A stretch of DNA of 64,000 nt, from positions 33,407 through 97,406 of the forward strand of contig JALSRG010000079.1 in the NCBI GenBank assembly GCA_026984915.1, in the 5' to 3' direction. The DNA comes from Marinosulfonomonas sp. GTDB lineage: Bacteria; Pseudomonadota; Alphaproteobacteria; Rhodobacterales; Rhodobacteraceae. Shown piece after piece: positions 37,383-45,339 of this stretch; within the stretch, counting starts at the first letter, position 1; every line of letters begins with the position of its first letter. A model generated the notes under the pieces. It ran no database searches. It saw only the letters and a list, made by a program, of their open reading frames with translations, and was not told where the DNA came from. A program made the position numbers and the translations under genes.

Positions 37383-38049
37383 GAATATAGAAATTCCCGT
37401 CGCTGTTTTCCCGAAGCAAACAGATTTCCCTGACTGCAAGCGGCCTTGAAAGCGGTACAGACAATTCGGATTCAAGCCGCGCCAAGACCTGTTTTCCCAC
37501 TTCGGGCGGGAGTTTTCCTGTCAGGGTCATATGGAACCGGAATTCGTCAAATACATATGGGTAGCCCCATTTTTGCAGATAGTCTTCCTGAATCGCAGAT
37601 AGTTTGGCTGTGCGCCGGCGTGCAAAATCCGCCTCGAACAGCGGTGCGCGAAATTCGTCCAGATCACGTACGCAATTACCGGCCAGTTCCGCCATTTCGG
37701 AGCAGTCGGAAACGGGCGCAATCGCAAGGAACCCACCAATGGATTGCAACGATACTCTGTCGATTTCAAAAGGGGGTTGCTGATAGGCAAATTCCCCCAC
37801 CGCCTCGTTCAGGTCGGCGACAGTTTTGCCGTGCGCCAACCGGAAGGGCGCTTTCAACGTGCTGTGAAACCCGTATTTGCGCGGCCTGACCGTTATTTCA
37901 GAGAGGGACAATGGCAAATCGCCATAGTCGGGATGGGGCACATATTGCCCTGCCTCCGCGTCCCAGCCTAACCATTTTGCACCGAAATCCGCCAGTTCCG
38001 AACCGCTTTCGGGGGCGTAATATATCGCATATCGGGAAGAACTTGCCAT
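37306..38049 (-). CDS. DUF1045 phn-operon protein, 2H phosphoesterase type
   Basis: The 247-residue protein has the two HxT motifs of the 2H phosphoesterase superfamily, YGFHSTLKAPF (residues near 60) and FRFHMTLTGKL (near 170). The family occurs in C-P lyase clusters. The window has no phnP, the enzyme that opens the ribose 1,2-cyclic phosphate made by PhnJ, so this protein is a good candidate to do that step; this is inference. It is convergent with phnN with a 77-base overlap, and divergent from the second phnM. Confidence 0.85.
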   Translation of the reverse strand: MASSSRYAIYYAPESGSELADFGAKWLGWDAEAGQYVPHPDYGDLPLSLSEITVRPRKYGFHSTLKAPFRLAHGKTVADLNEAVGEFAYQQPPFEIDRVSLQSIGGFLAIAPVSDCSEMAELAGNCVRDLDEFRAPLFEADFARRRTAKLSAIQEDYLQKWGYPYVFDEFRFHMTLTGKLPPEVGKQVLARLESELSVPLSRPLAVREICLLRENSDGNFYILKRHSLQAGRPGMHSGFFREARHFG

Positions 38050-38090
38050 CTTGTGCCTCGTTTATTCTTTTCACGCACTCTCGCATGCCA

Positions 38091-38108
38091 TTGTCACAAA
38101 ACTGCGAC
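38091..38108 (+). promoter_or_regulatory. Candidate Pho box upstream of phnM and the DUF1045 gene
   Basis: TTGTCAC-AAAA-CTGCGAC has the 7-4-7 direct-repeat form of a PhoB site, 39 bases before phnM and 42 before the divergent gene. Six and five of seven positions match CTGTCAT or CTGTCAC. PhoB control of C-P lyase genes is well known. Confidence 0.5.
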
Positions 38109-38146
38109 GAGTTTGTGTTTTGTCGGTAAAAAAGCCGGAGATTCCA

Positions 38147-39304
38147 ATGCCCCTCCCAGAAGTACCCGCACCTGCCATCTTTGCCAATGCTCGCCTTGTT
38201 CTGTCCGACGAAGTCATTCGCGGTGGCGTTGTTGTGAAGGACGGCGTCATTGCCGAAATTTTCACCGGCACAATGGTGCCCATCGGCGCTATCAATTGCG
38301 AGGGGGATTTTCTTTCGCCCGGGCTTATCGAACTTCACACCGATAATCTGGAGCGCCATATAAGCCCCCGTCCCGGAGTTGACTGGCCTCACTCTGCTGC
38401 AATCCTGGCCCATGATGCCGAGTTCGCGGGCGTCGGCGTCACCACGGTTTTTGATGCAATGCGGGTCGGATCACTGACTTCCGGGAAAAGCAAATACAAG
38501 AAATATGCGCGGCAGATGGCGGACGAAATACTTGCCCATCGCGCGCAGGGTTCATTGCTGATCAGCCACTATTTCCACCTGCGTGCCGAAATATGCTCGG
38601 AAACCCTGATCGAGGAAATGTCGGAATTCGGGCCGGATGACAGGATCGGCATTGTATCTTTGATGGACCATACGCCGGGGCAGCGCCAGTTCGCGGATCT
38701 CGGGCAAATGCGCATTTATATGCAGGGCAAATATTCCATGTCCGACGAGGATGTCGAAGACCATTTTTCATTGCTTCGGCAGATCAAGGAAAAATACGGC
38801 GACGCAAACGAAACAGCCGCCGTTGCCAATGCAACCGCCTATGGATCGGTAATAGCCAGCCATGACGACACGACCGCAGAGCACGTTATCCAGTCGATCA
38901 AACACGGGGTAAGTTTGGCAGAGTTTCCGACCACAAAAGAAGCCGCGGCCGCCTGTCGCGAGGGTGGCGTTTCTGTAATGATGGGGGCCCCCAATCTTCT
39001 GCGGGGTGGCTCGCACTCGGGCAATGTCGCCGCCGGTGATCTGGCGGATGCGGGCCTGCTGGATATTCTGTCATCCGATTATGTGCCCGCCAGCTTGCTG
39101 ATGTCCGCTGTGAAGCTGGGCGATGAAAGCGGCAACATGGCGGCCGGTTTTCGCACCGTTACCAAAGCACCTGCAATGGCAGCAAGACTAGAGGATCGCG
39201 GCGAAATCGCGGTGGGGCTTCGTGCAGATTTAACGCGGTTCCGGTTGGTTGACGCCTACCCCAGAACATGTGGTGTCTGGGTGCAGGGGAAACGCGTTTC
39301 CTAG
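38147..39304 (+). CDS. phnM: Alpha-D-ribose 1-methylphosphonate 5-triphosphate diphosphatase, second paralogue
   Basis: The 385-residue amidohydrolase is the canonical PhnM: LSPGLIELHTDNLERHISPR with metal ligands, GVGVTTVFDAMRVG, SHYFHLRAEICSE, LMDHTPGQRQF, SHDDTTAEHV and GAPNLLRGGSHSGN. It removes pyrophosphate from ribosyl methylphosphonate triphosphate before PhnJ acts. ATG 38147 follows CGGAG. Together with the gene at 30321 the cluster has two PhnM-type proteins. Confidence 0.95.
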   Translation: MPLPEVPAPAIFANARLVLSDEVIRGGVVVKDGVIAEIFTGTMVPIGAINCEGDFLSPGLIELHTDNLERHISPRPGVDWPHSAAILAHDAEFAGVGVTTVFDAMRVGSLTSGKSKYKKYARQMADEILAHRAQGSLLISHYFHLRAEICSETLIEEMSEFGPDDRIGIVSLMDHTPGQRQFADLGQMRIYMQGKYSMSDEDVEDHFSLLRQIKEKYGDANETAAVANATAYGSVIASHDDTTAEHVIQSIKHGVSLAEFPTTKEAAAACREGGVSVMMGAPNLLRGGSHSGNVAAGDLADAGLLDILSSDYVPASLLMSAVKLGDESGNMAAGFRTVTKAPAMAARLEDRGEIAVGLRADLTRFRLVDAYPRTCGVWVQGKRVS

Positions 39305-39332
39305 AAATCAAACTGAAATAAAGGATTCAGAG

Positions 39333-40637
39333 ATGAAACTACAAACAGTAGCAATAGCAACTTTACTGGCTGCCAATGCGGCGCAGGCCGAGGTAACGGT
39401 CGAAAACATCATGGTGGCACCAATCAATCTGGGTGTGGTCACCTTCAAAAGCGGCACGGAAATGTCATTCGATGTTGGCATAGGTTCCGGTGCCACCCAT
39501 TGGGCCGGTCAGGATGCGGATGCCTTTTACACATTGGCCGACCGCGGCCCCAACATCAAATGCAAAAGTGCTGAAAAGGTAACCGGCCTTGGGTTTGATG
39601 TGATGTGTGCGGGTGAAAAAGGCTCCAAGATTTTCCCCATGCCCGATTTTACACCTGTAATTCTGGAATACCGCTGGGAGACAAACGGTATTGAACTGCT
39701 GCGCGAGATCCCTCTGACCGGCCAATCCGGGAAACCGATCAGCGGCATCACCAACCCGCTGACGGTCACCAATACAGAATCTGCATTCGGGGCGGATGGC
39801 GTGCAAATCCCGTTTGACCCCTCGGGATTGGACACCGAAGGTCTTGCCGTTGCCCCCGACGGTAGTTTCTGGATTGGCGAGGAATACGGTGCCTCGATTT
39901 TGCATGTCTCTGCTGACGGAAAGATTCTGGCGCGGTTCGTTCCCGAAGGTATGGAAACAGACCTTGCTGGCGCCGATTACCCTGTATATGGCGCGCTGCC
40001 GGCGATCATTGCAAAACGCAAGCTAAACCGCGGAATCGAAGGTGTTGCCTTGTCTCCTGATGGTTCTGCACTGTATTTTGCAATGCAAAGCCCACTGGCA
40101 AACCCCGACGTCGCCGCCTACAAAAACGGCGCTTTTCTGCGGATATTCAAGTTTGATATCGCCGGCCAATCCGTTACTGGTGAATGGCTGTATCCGATGG
40201 ATGATCCGACCGGTTTTGTGAGCGACAATGCAGCAACCGCGCGCACGAACAAAGACGTGAAGGTTTCGGAACTTGCCATGTTGCCAGATGGCCAATTGCT
40301 GGTTCTTGAACGTATTTCCAAAACCACGCGGTTGTATAGGGTCGACCCTGACGGTCCGCCAACCGTGCCGGGCCGGTTTGATGACCCCGCAACCACGCCA
40401 ACACTTGAACAGCTAGGCGCAGGGGAACTGGCTACAGCCGGGGTAACACCACTGGTTAAAACATTGGTGCTGGACAGCGATACACTGGCAGGAAAACCCG
40501 TCAAGAAGCTGGAGGGGATCGCCATAATGGGCCCCAATCAGTTGATTATGGTAAATGACAACGATTTCGGCCTCGGCGGCGCAACCCATATGCTGCGCCT
40601 GACTTTTCCGCAGGATATCGAACAGACTGAAAACTGA
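39333..40637 (+). CDS. Secreted phytase-like / esterase-like beta-propeller protein
   Basis: The 434-residue protein has a signal peptide (cut near AQA-EV) and the phytase-like domain (DUF/PF13449 type) with repeated blade motifs: FYTLADRGPNIKC, DTEGLAVAPDGSFWIGEEYG, NRGIEGVALSPDGSALYFAM and LEGIAIMGPNQLIMVNDNDF. Members are probably extracytoplasmic phosphoesterases. Its place 28 bases after phnM suggests phosphate scavenging under the same control. Exact activity is unknown. Confidence 0.85.
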   Translation: MKLQTVAIATLLAANAAQAEVTVENIMVAPINLGVVTFKSGTEMSFDVGIGSGATHWAGQDADAFYTLADRGPNIKCKSAEKVTGLGFDVMCAGEKGSKIFPMPDFTPVILEYRWETNGIELLREIPLTGQSGKPISGITNPLTVTNTESAFGADGVQIPFDPSGLDTEGLAVAPDGSFWIGEEYGASILHVSADGKILARFVPEGMETDLAGADYPVYGALPAIIAKRKLNRGIEGVALSPDGSALYFAMQSPLANPDVAAYKNGAFLRIFKFDIAGQSVTGEWLYPMDDPTGFVSDNAATARTNKDVKVSELAMLPDGQLLVLERISKTTRLYRVDPDGPPTVPGRFDDPATTPTLEQLGAGELATAGVTPLVKTLVLDSDTLAGKPVKKLEGIAIMGPNQLIMVNDNDFGLGGATHMLRLTFPQDIEQTEN

Positions 40638-40874
40638 TCACATCGGCCTAATCCGAATTGTCACGTAAATGACGAATGGTTTCTTTGGTTTACCAAAGGG
40701 GCCATTTTTAATCTTCTCACCTGCAACCGAAATGAAACTGTCACAATGCGTGGCTAGACTTGGGCTGCGGCAACAACAGCCAGATGAGCAACAAATCAGG
40801 ATGTCCGTCGTCATATAAAATGGGACATCAGAGCGGTTTGAGTTATGGAGGTTCTGGTTCGTTTGTGTGGCTGA
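40638..40874. other. Non-coding stretch before the IS3 remnants
   Basis: No gene is seen. Around 40677-40702 a small TTTGG...CCAAA hairpin could end phytase-like transcription. The segment from about 40790 belongs to the right flank of the IS3-type remnant. Confidence 0.4.
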
Positions 40875-41257
40875 TTATGCAGCTTGATTTTGGTGTTGCA
40901 AGCGGCGTTTCTGGATTGTCAGTTTCTTGATCTGTTTCCTTTCTCTGATGATGGCTTTATCGCGCCCAAAATAGACGTCGGCTGGCGTGGCAATCCCCCT
41001 AAATATAGTGGTGTTCACGCGTAGAATTTTCTTGGCATAATATTTGAGGAGATTTTGATGAAGAACAAACGATATAGCGACGCGCAGATTATGTATTGCC
41101 CGGCAGGCGATGTTTACATCGCTGAGAGGGGGATTCTGAAGCAGGCCGAGTGCGGTGTGCCCGTGTCCGAGCTTTACCGCGTGACGTTGTTCAAACTCTC
41201 GTGGTAGCGCTGGTTGTTATAATAATCGACGAAGGCCCCAATCTGACGTTCAAGATG
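40875..41257 (-). mobile_element. IS3-family transposase remnant, interrupted by a second IS3 piece
   Basis: Minus strand 41257-41180 encodes HLERQIGAFVDYYNNQRYHE and SLNNVT, and 40988-40875 encodes TPADVYFGRDKAIIRERKQI and ending RRLQHQNQAA-stop; joined they make the C-terminus of an IS3 OrfB. Between them, 40990-41178 carries the plus-strand start of another IS3 OrfA (ATG 41058, MKNKRYSDAQIM, then LKQAECGVPVSELYR). The OrfA piece itself has a 42-base insert. Neither transposase is complete. Confidence 0.82.
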
Positions 41258-41814
41258 GCCAACATCGTTTTGCGGAATTTCCGCAAGTTGGGCGCCAATC
41301 ATCGTGCCGACCCCAATGCTCCTAAGGGAACACTGATCTGACTGAGCAGCACAAGTATCCCGGCTTTCAGGTTTGTGAATCCGAGGGCGACGAGCAAAGG
41401 CGCGACCAGCAGAACACTGACGCCAAAACCGCTGATGGCTTCCAGAAAAGGAGAAACACCAATCACGAGCGTGACCACCTGCAACTCTTTCGAACCTATT
41501 AGGCTTGTCAGCAGATGGACGATTTTTTCGAGATTGCCGGTAACAGACTGAAACTTGTATAGCAGAAGACCCGGAAAAAGCACGGTCAACACGCCAAAAG
41601 AAATTCCGATAGCCCGTCTCATGGCGTCGGCATTGGTTTGAACAATTTGATCCAGATCCCCGATGATCAGGGCGGCTACGAGGAATGCAACTAGTGCTGA
41701 AATTAGGCTCGCCCGGAGACCCGTCTGCTTAAGTCCAAGCAACAGAACAAACGGCAATATCAGGGGAACTGGCGCGAAATAGATCATGATCATAGTGTCT
41801 CCGGAGTGATTCAT
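41258..41814 (-). pseudogene. L-lactate permease (LctP family), truncated and frameshifted
   Basis: The first 165 residues match LctP-type permeases (LILPFVLLLGLKQTGLRASL, VLFPGLLLYKFQSVTG, SPFLEAISGFGVSVLLVAPL, SQISVPLGALG). Then the frame breaks near 41318; the homologous sequence continues in the next frame as VGTMIGAQLAEIP and ends where the IS3 OrfB fragment begins. A full LctP has over 500 residues, so about two thirds are missing. Confidence 0.85.
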
Positions 41815-41819
41815 CCGAA

Positions 41820-41843
41820 ACTGGCGGCGTGCTCGCCGCCAGT
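41820..41843. terminator. Perfect 9-bp hairpin
   Basis: ACTGGCGGC (41820-41828) pairs with GCCGCCAGT (41835-41843) around GTGCTC. It lies downstream of the 93-residue gene and just before the permease fragment on the minus strand. No strong T-run follows, so it may be a weak terminator. Confidence 0.5.
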
Positions 41844-41917
41844 CTCATGCGTGTTGTAGGTCTGGCTAGGCAGCCCGCGCAGCGTGTGATTTTTTGCTTG
41901 GTCGATGCCCTTTGTTC

Positions 41918-42199
41918 TCAAAAAGGGTCAGCTATGGAGTAGATGTATCTGGTCGATCCGTCTGCATTGTTGTTTTCATATATCGCTTTGGTGAGGTCTT
42001 TGCTCAGTACCAAGTGACCGGCTACATCGCCCTCCAAAATGCTTTCACCTAGTGCGAATACCTGGTCATCGTCATCTTCAAAGCGAGAGAAAATCAAACG
42101 TGCAACGTCTTCGTTGGAAATGGATGAAAAAATGCTATCGGCAGTGACTGTTCCGTTGGCCAGCGCCTCAAGATTCAGAGGTAGATCATGGGTTTGCAT
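41918..42199 (-). CDS. Acidic 93-residue protein of unknown function
   Basis: MQTHDLPLNLEALANGTVTA begins a soluble acidic product with a run of aspartates (RFEDDDDQVFALGESILEGD) and the end STRYIYSIADPF. No family is recognised. It stands alone between transposase debris and may be the only intact cargo gene there. The coding-like codon pattern and clear stop support a real gene; the start is uncertain. Confidence 0.5.
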   Translation of the reverse strand: MQTHDLPLNLEALANGTVTADSIFSSISNEDVARLIFSRFEDDDDQVFALGESILEGDVAGHLVLSKDLTKAIYENNNADGSTRYIYSIADPF

Positions 42200-42399
42200 T
42201 GATTTGCTCCATCTATTGCTTGTTGGAGATTGTCATTTTGAAAACGCTTTAGTGCTTTGGCCACGCTGCTAGCGGTGCTTGGCGCCACCACAGTCAATGG
42301 AAGGCGGCATTCTTGTGGGCAAAGACCAAGCAGGTGCATGGCATGTTTCACAGCAGTTGGATTTGGGGCGGTCGGTAGGGTCGAAGCGGGGTAGTTTTG

Positions 42400-42527
42400 C
42401 GGGTCGGCCCGAGTTGAAAACCATCCTCGATTTCATCCACCCAGACGAAACACTGGTCGTGACGCGCATTGATCGCCTTGCCCGCTCGCTCAGCGACCTC
42501 CAGACGATTGTTCAAACACTCAAGGTC
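42400..42527 (+). pseudogene. Serine recombinase (resolvase) fragment
   Basis: About 41 residues, RPELKTILDFIHPDETLVVT and RIDRLARSLSDLQTIVQTLK, match the middle of the resolvase catalytic domain with the conserved RIDRLARS. The catalytic serine region and the DNA-binding domain are absent. The fragment runs directly into an IS21 transposase piece at 42528. Confidence 0.8.
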
Positions 42528-43122
42528 ACCCGGCGCGGAACACCGCCATAGAAAGACAGCGCCTGCACGAAGGCATCCAGCACCATCTCCTGGCTCTCAC
42601 CGGGACAGGCCTCCACAAAAGGTTTGCGGCTGTGGCACAGGCGGAAATGAGCGACCTTGATCTTCTGCTCGACACCGCCCAACACAACACGTTCCTCGCT
42701 CCAGTCAAATTGCACTGCGGCGCCCGCCGCAAAATGCAGCGGGATAAAAGCCTCGCCCGGACCGCCAGCACGCTTCAGATTACGGTCAAAGCGTTGACCG
42801 GCGAATACGACCCGGTGTAGTCCTCTGCCACGAGATGCTCGTAAAGCCTCAAGGCCGTCCGCCGGTCCCGACGCGAGCGCTTCAGGTCTTGCTCGAAAAG
42901 CTCCTGAAGCCGGATAGCAAAGCCGTTGCACAGCTTGTGCCGAACTGGCGGCGACTGACGCTGGTAGCTCGGCGGGCTGTCTTCCTTCAAACACTTCTTG
43001 ATCGTGTTCCGCGACAGCCCCGTCGCCCGCGCAACCGACCGAATGCTGCGCCCTTCAACCAGCACCCATCGCCGGACCTTCGATACACTTTCCATCAATA
43101 ACACCTGCTCTTTCCTCCGCAC
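42528..43122 (-). pseudogene. IS21-family transposase IstA, frameshifted and truncated
   Basis: The first 115 residues carry the HTH (RSIRSVARATGLSRNTIKKC, then LKEDSPPSY) and LYEHLVAEDYTGSYSPV. Near 42800 the frame shifts, and homology goes on as FDRNLKRAGGPGEAFIPLHF, AAGAAVQFDWSEERVVLGG (first catalytic Asp) and DAFVQALSFYGGVPRR, where it ends. No istB remains. Confidence 0.85.
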
Positions 43123-43144
43123 TTGAAGTGCGGATATTAACGAA

Positions 43145-43200
43145 ACAGGTGGGTCAATTTTACTCGCTCATAACCCACCTAAGTGGGTCAGTTTTGCACG
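43145..43200. repeat. IS21-type terminal repeats
   Basis: GTGGGTCA occurs at 43149-43156 and 43183-43190 just upstream of istA, each followed by a T-rich stretch (ATTTTAC, GTTTTGC). Multiple short repeats at the end next to istA are usual for IS21. ACCCAC-CTAA-GTGGGT also forms a hairpin. Confidence 0.65.
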
Positions 43201-43205
43201 CTGAT

Positions 43206-43334
43206 TCACATCCCGATCTGGGTCGGATGCACACCATACTTCTTCGACAGCTCCGCCATCGTCATTTCCTCGCGGATCGCTTCAAGCGCAACTTTCGCTT
43301 TGAAATCTGGCGAATGGTTCTTTCGTTTCGTCAT
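43206..43334 (-). pseudogene. IS3-family OrfA N-terminal fragment
   Basis: [20 protein letters not shown], then [21 protein letters not shown], is the helix-turn-helix start of an IS3 OrfA. It stops where IS21 sequence begins (TGA at the join). Only about 42 residues are left. Confidence 0.82.
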
Positions 43335-43652
43335 TGGGAATCGTCTTTCTTGTCAGGCGATCCATCTTAACAACTGGTCCGAATTCCCGCGTTCACCTCT
43401 CCCGCCATAAACCGCAAGGCTGGTGTTTCGTTCTGGCATGGTACGTCTTTCTGAATTATTTATGAACACTATGTCTAATTTGTTTGATTCAACAAGGGTA
43501 AATCCTCTCGTATTCGTTGTTCCTCAGGGGGTTCGTTCCCAAGAATGGCTGCCGCGACCCAGAGGGGCAGCCAGCGCTCGAAAATGCCCAGGCCGGCCCC
43601 TGGGGCCGGTGTTTCCGTCGTGTTGTGAGATTTCTTCTCCGGTGCTTGCCGA
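43335..43652. other. Non-coding junction between the IS graveyard and the G+C-rich block
   Basis: The first 50 bases are the likely left end of the IS3 element. The rest holds no convincing gene. A GGCCGG-rich inverted repeat near 43591-43612 might terminate the ArsR-arsenate reductase transcript. Base composition rises in G+C from about 43540 onward. Confidence 0.4.
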
Positions 43653-44522
43653 TCAGGAAGCCCGCGTTTTCGGGGGTGCTGCGCTCAGCGCGGCGATCCG
43701 GTCGAGTTCGCGTTGAAGTTCGAGACGGTCCATCGCATCGACCGGCAGCGCCACCAGGGCTTCGATACGGGCACGCAGTGTCTGATAGGCGGTCTCGAAT
43801 GCCGCTTTCTGCTGGTCGGCCGGGCCGATGGGGGCCGCGGGGTCGGGCAGGCCCCAGTGGGCGCTGAGCGCCGGGGAAAGCCATATGGGGCACGGCTCGG
43901 CTGCGGCTGCATCGCAGACGGTGAAGACGAGGTCCATGCGCGGGGCATCTTCGCCCTCGAAACCTGCGGTGTGCTTGGATTCCAGCCTGGACGTTTCGTG
44001 CCCGTGCCTCGAAAGGGTTGCCAGCGCGAAGGGGTTCGGATGGGTCGCCGGGTTCGTCCCCGCGGAAAAGGCCCGAAACCTTTCCCCCCCGAGGTCACGC
44101 AGCAGGGCCTCGGCCATGATCGAGCGCGCCGAGTTCGCGGTGCAGATGAAAAGGACGTTCAGCGGTCCATCGGGCATGTTCGAGACTTTCGTAAAAGAGA
44201 CAAGGTGGCGTGCGGCGAGAGGGGCGCAGGCATCGGGGCGACCGCCGCAGCAGTCCGTCACCAGATGTTCGACCAGGGCGCCAATGGCTTGCAGCCTTAC
44301 TGCGTAGAACAGATTGCGCCCGGATCGTCTGCGTTCAAGCAGCCCGGCGGCGTTCAGCGTCGACAGGTGGTTTGACAGCGTATTCGCCTTCAGCCCCGAT
44401 GCGGCCATGATTTCGGCCGGGCGCATTGCGTCGGGTGCGCGGCGTGCCAACAGTCGAACGATAGCCAGACGGTCCGGATGCGCCAGTGCGGCGAGAATGG
44501 GAATTGATGCAGTCGATTCCAT
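43653..44522 (-). CDS. ArsR-type regulator fused to a low-molecular-weight phosphatase-type arsenate reductase
   Basis: Residues 1-95 are an ArsR winged helix (LAALAHPDRLAIVRLLARRA, MAASGLKANTLSNHLSTLNA). Residues about 115-260 are an ArsC/LMW-PTP domain with the P-loop CTANSARS (C-x5-R) and the arsenate-reductase-like VCDAAAAEPC and HWGLPDPAA segments, whose cysteines could form the redox relay. The C-terminus adds helices. Fusion would couple arsenic sensing and detoxification. No transporter or other ars gene lies nearby. The start codon sits inside a 24-bp palindrome. Confidence 0.88.
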   Translation of the reverse strand: MESTASIPILAALAHPDRLAIVRLLARRAPDAMRPAEIMAASGLKANTLSNHLSTLNAAGLLERRRSGRNLFYAVRLQAIGALVEHLVTDCCGGRPDACAPLAARHLVSFTKVSNMPDGPLNVLFICTANSARSIMAEALLRDLGGERFRAFSAGTNPATHPNPFALATLSRHGHETSRLESKHTAGFEGEDAPRMDLVFTVCDAAAAEPCPIWLSPALSAHWGLPDPAAPIGPADQQKAAFETAYQTLRARIEALVALPVDAMDRLELQRELDRIAALSAAPPKTRAS

Positions 44523-44540
44523 AATTCATGAATTATGGAA
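44517..44540. promoter_or_regulatory. 24-bp perfect palindrome over the start of the ArsR fusion gene
   Basis: The sequence TTCCATAATTCA followed by its exact complement spans 44517-44540. The ATG of the fusion gene (44522-44520) lies in one arm. A bound ArsR dimer would block its own transcription or start region, so autoregulation is likely. Confidence 0.7.
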
Positions 44541-44640
44541 ATATTGGCCGTCGCGCAACCCCGAATTTTCGTAAAGTCTGGCATTCGCCCACTGCCAGAG
44601 GGACTCGTGGAAGCCGGGGCACAGGTCCGCAACATGAAAC

Positions 44641-44660
44641 GGGCGGCCTACTGGCCGCCC
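44641..44660 (-). terminator. Hairpin terminator after the response-regulator remnant
   Basis: GGGCGGCC (44641-44648) and GGCCGCCC (44653-44660) form a perfect 8-bp stem with a tetraloop. On the minus strand it is followed by GTTTCATGTT, a weak T-rich tail. Confidence 0.65.
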
Positions 44661-44664
44661 GCCC

Positions 44665-45118
44665 CTATCGTGTTAGTGGTGTCAGGACGTGTATTCCTTG
44701 GACTTGAAGGATACCGCCCTGGCCTGCGGTGGCCGGAAACTCATCCTGGGGCGTGCGCATCACCAGGCTTGAAAGCCTTTCCCGCAGCACCGGCATGTCG
44801 AACGGCTTGGTCACATAGTCGGCAGCCCCCGCCCGCATCAGCCGCACCGCCTGGTCGATGCCGCCATGGCCGGTGATGAACAGGAACGGCGGCGGTGTTG
44901 CGGTTTCGCACAGCCGATTGAACAGCTCTTCGCCGGTGCCGTCAGGCAGCTTGATGTCGCAGACCACCACGTTAATCGGCGTGCGCAGCGCGCCCAGTGC
45001 GCGCTCCACGTGACGCAGCCAGATCACCTCGGCCCCCTCCAGTTCGAGACTGGTGCACCAGAGAGCCGCCCATGAAGTCGTCGTCTTCGACCAGCGCGAT
45101 GCGACTCCCCCTCAGCAC
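44665..45118 (-). pseudogene. Response regulator remnant (receiver domain, frameshifted)
   Basis: From GTG 45118 the frame reads VLRGSRIALVEDDDFMGGSL with the acidic pair of a receiver domain, then slips one base near 45055. It continues as SLELEGAEVIWLRHVERALG, VVVCDIKLPDGTGEELF (phospho-acceptor Asp), FLFITGHGG and DYVTKPFDM (Lys). It ends soon after the receiver domain. DctD-like regulators carry AAA and HTH domains after this, which are missing. Confidence 0.8.
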
Positions 45119-45176
45119 GCATCCGCCTCCGGTTGTTCGGTAATCGATAGTTCTATCCAGATCCTGGTCATTGCGT
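45113..45176 (-). pseudogene. Histidine kinase C-terminal scrap
   Basis: DAMTRIWIELSITEQPEADA followed by Cys and stop overlaps the response-regulator GTG, as sensor and regulator genes commonly do. It is only about 20 residues and is joined upstream to a sugar-kinase fragment. The assignment rests on position. Confidence 0.4.
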
Positions 45177-45326
45177 CGCTGCAATCCAGCCGCCCCACCA
45201 AGGTGCGCGCAACGGTGGATTTTTTCCTGCCCCCGGCGCCCCGGCAATGGCGACCAGAACGCGCGCCTTCCCGGGCCAGCCGAGAAGGCGGTGTTCCAGG
45301 TCGGCAAGGTCAGTTTCCTTGGGCAT
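45177..45326 (-). pseudogene. P-loop kinase fragment (FrcK-like) of the sugar operon
   Basis: From ATG 45326, 14 bases after the epimerase gene, the frame reads MPKETDLADLEHRLLGWPGK and ARVLVAIAGAPGAGK. An extra A in the Walker A region (GGAAAAAATCC) shifts the frame before the expected GKSTVARTLVGRL. Homology stops at about 45177, where a two-component scrap starts. FrcK-like kinases end fructose/xylose-type ABC operons, so the operon has lost its kinase. Confidence 0.7.
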
Positions 45327-45339
45327 ACGCCTCCCTGCC

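Noticed and set aside
40985..41183. GCGTG on both sides of the inner IS3 piece as a target-site duplication
   Set aside because: The right edge is inside OrfA, not at an IS end, and five bases can match by chance.
43139..43200. CRISPR-like short repeats
   Set aside because: Only two GTGGGTCA copies next to an IS21 transposase; they fit IS terminal repeats and there is no array elsewhere.
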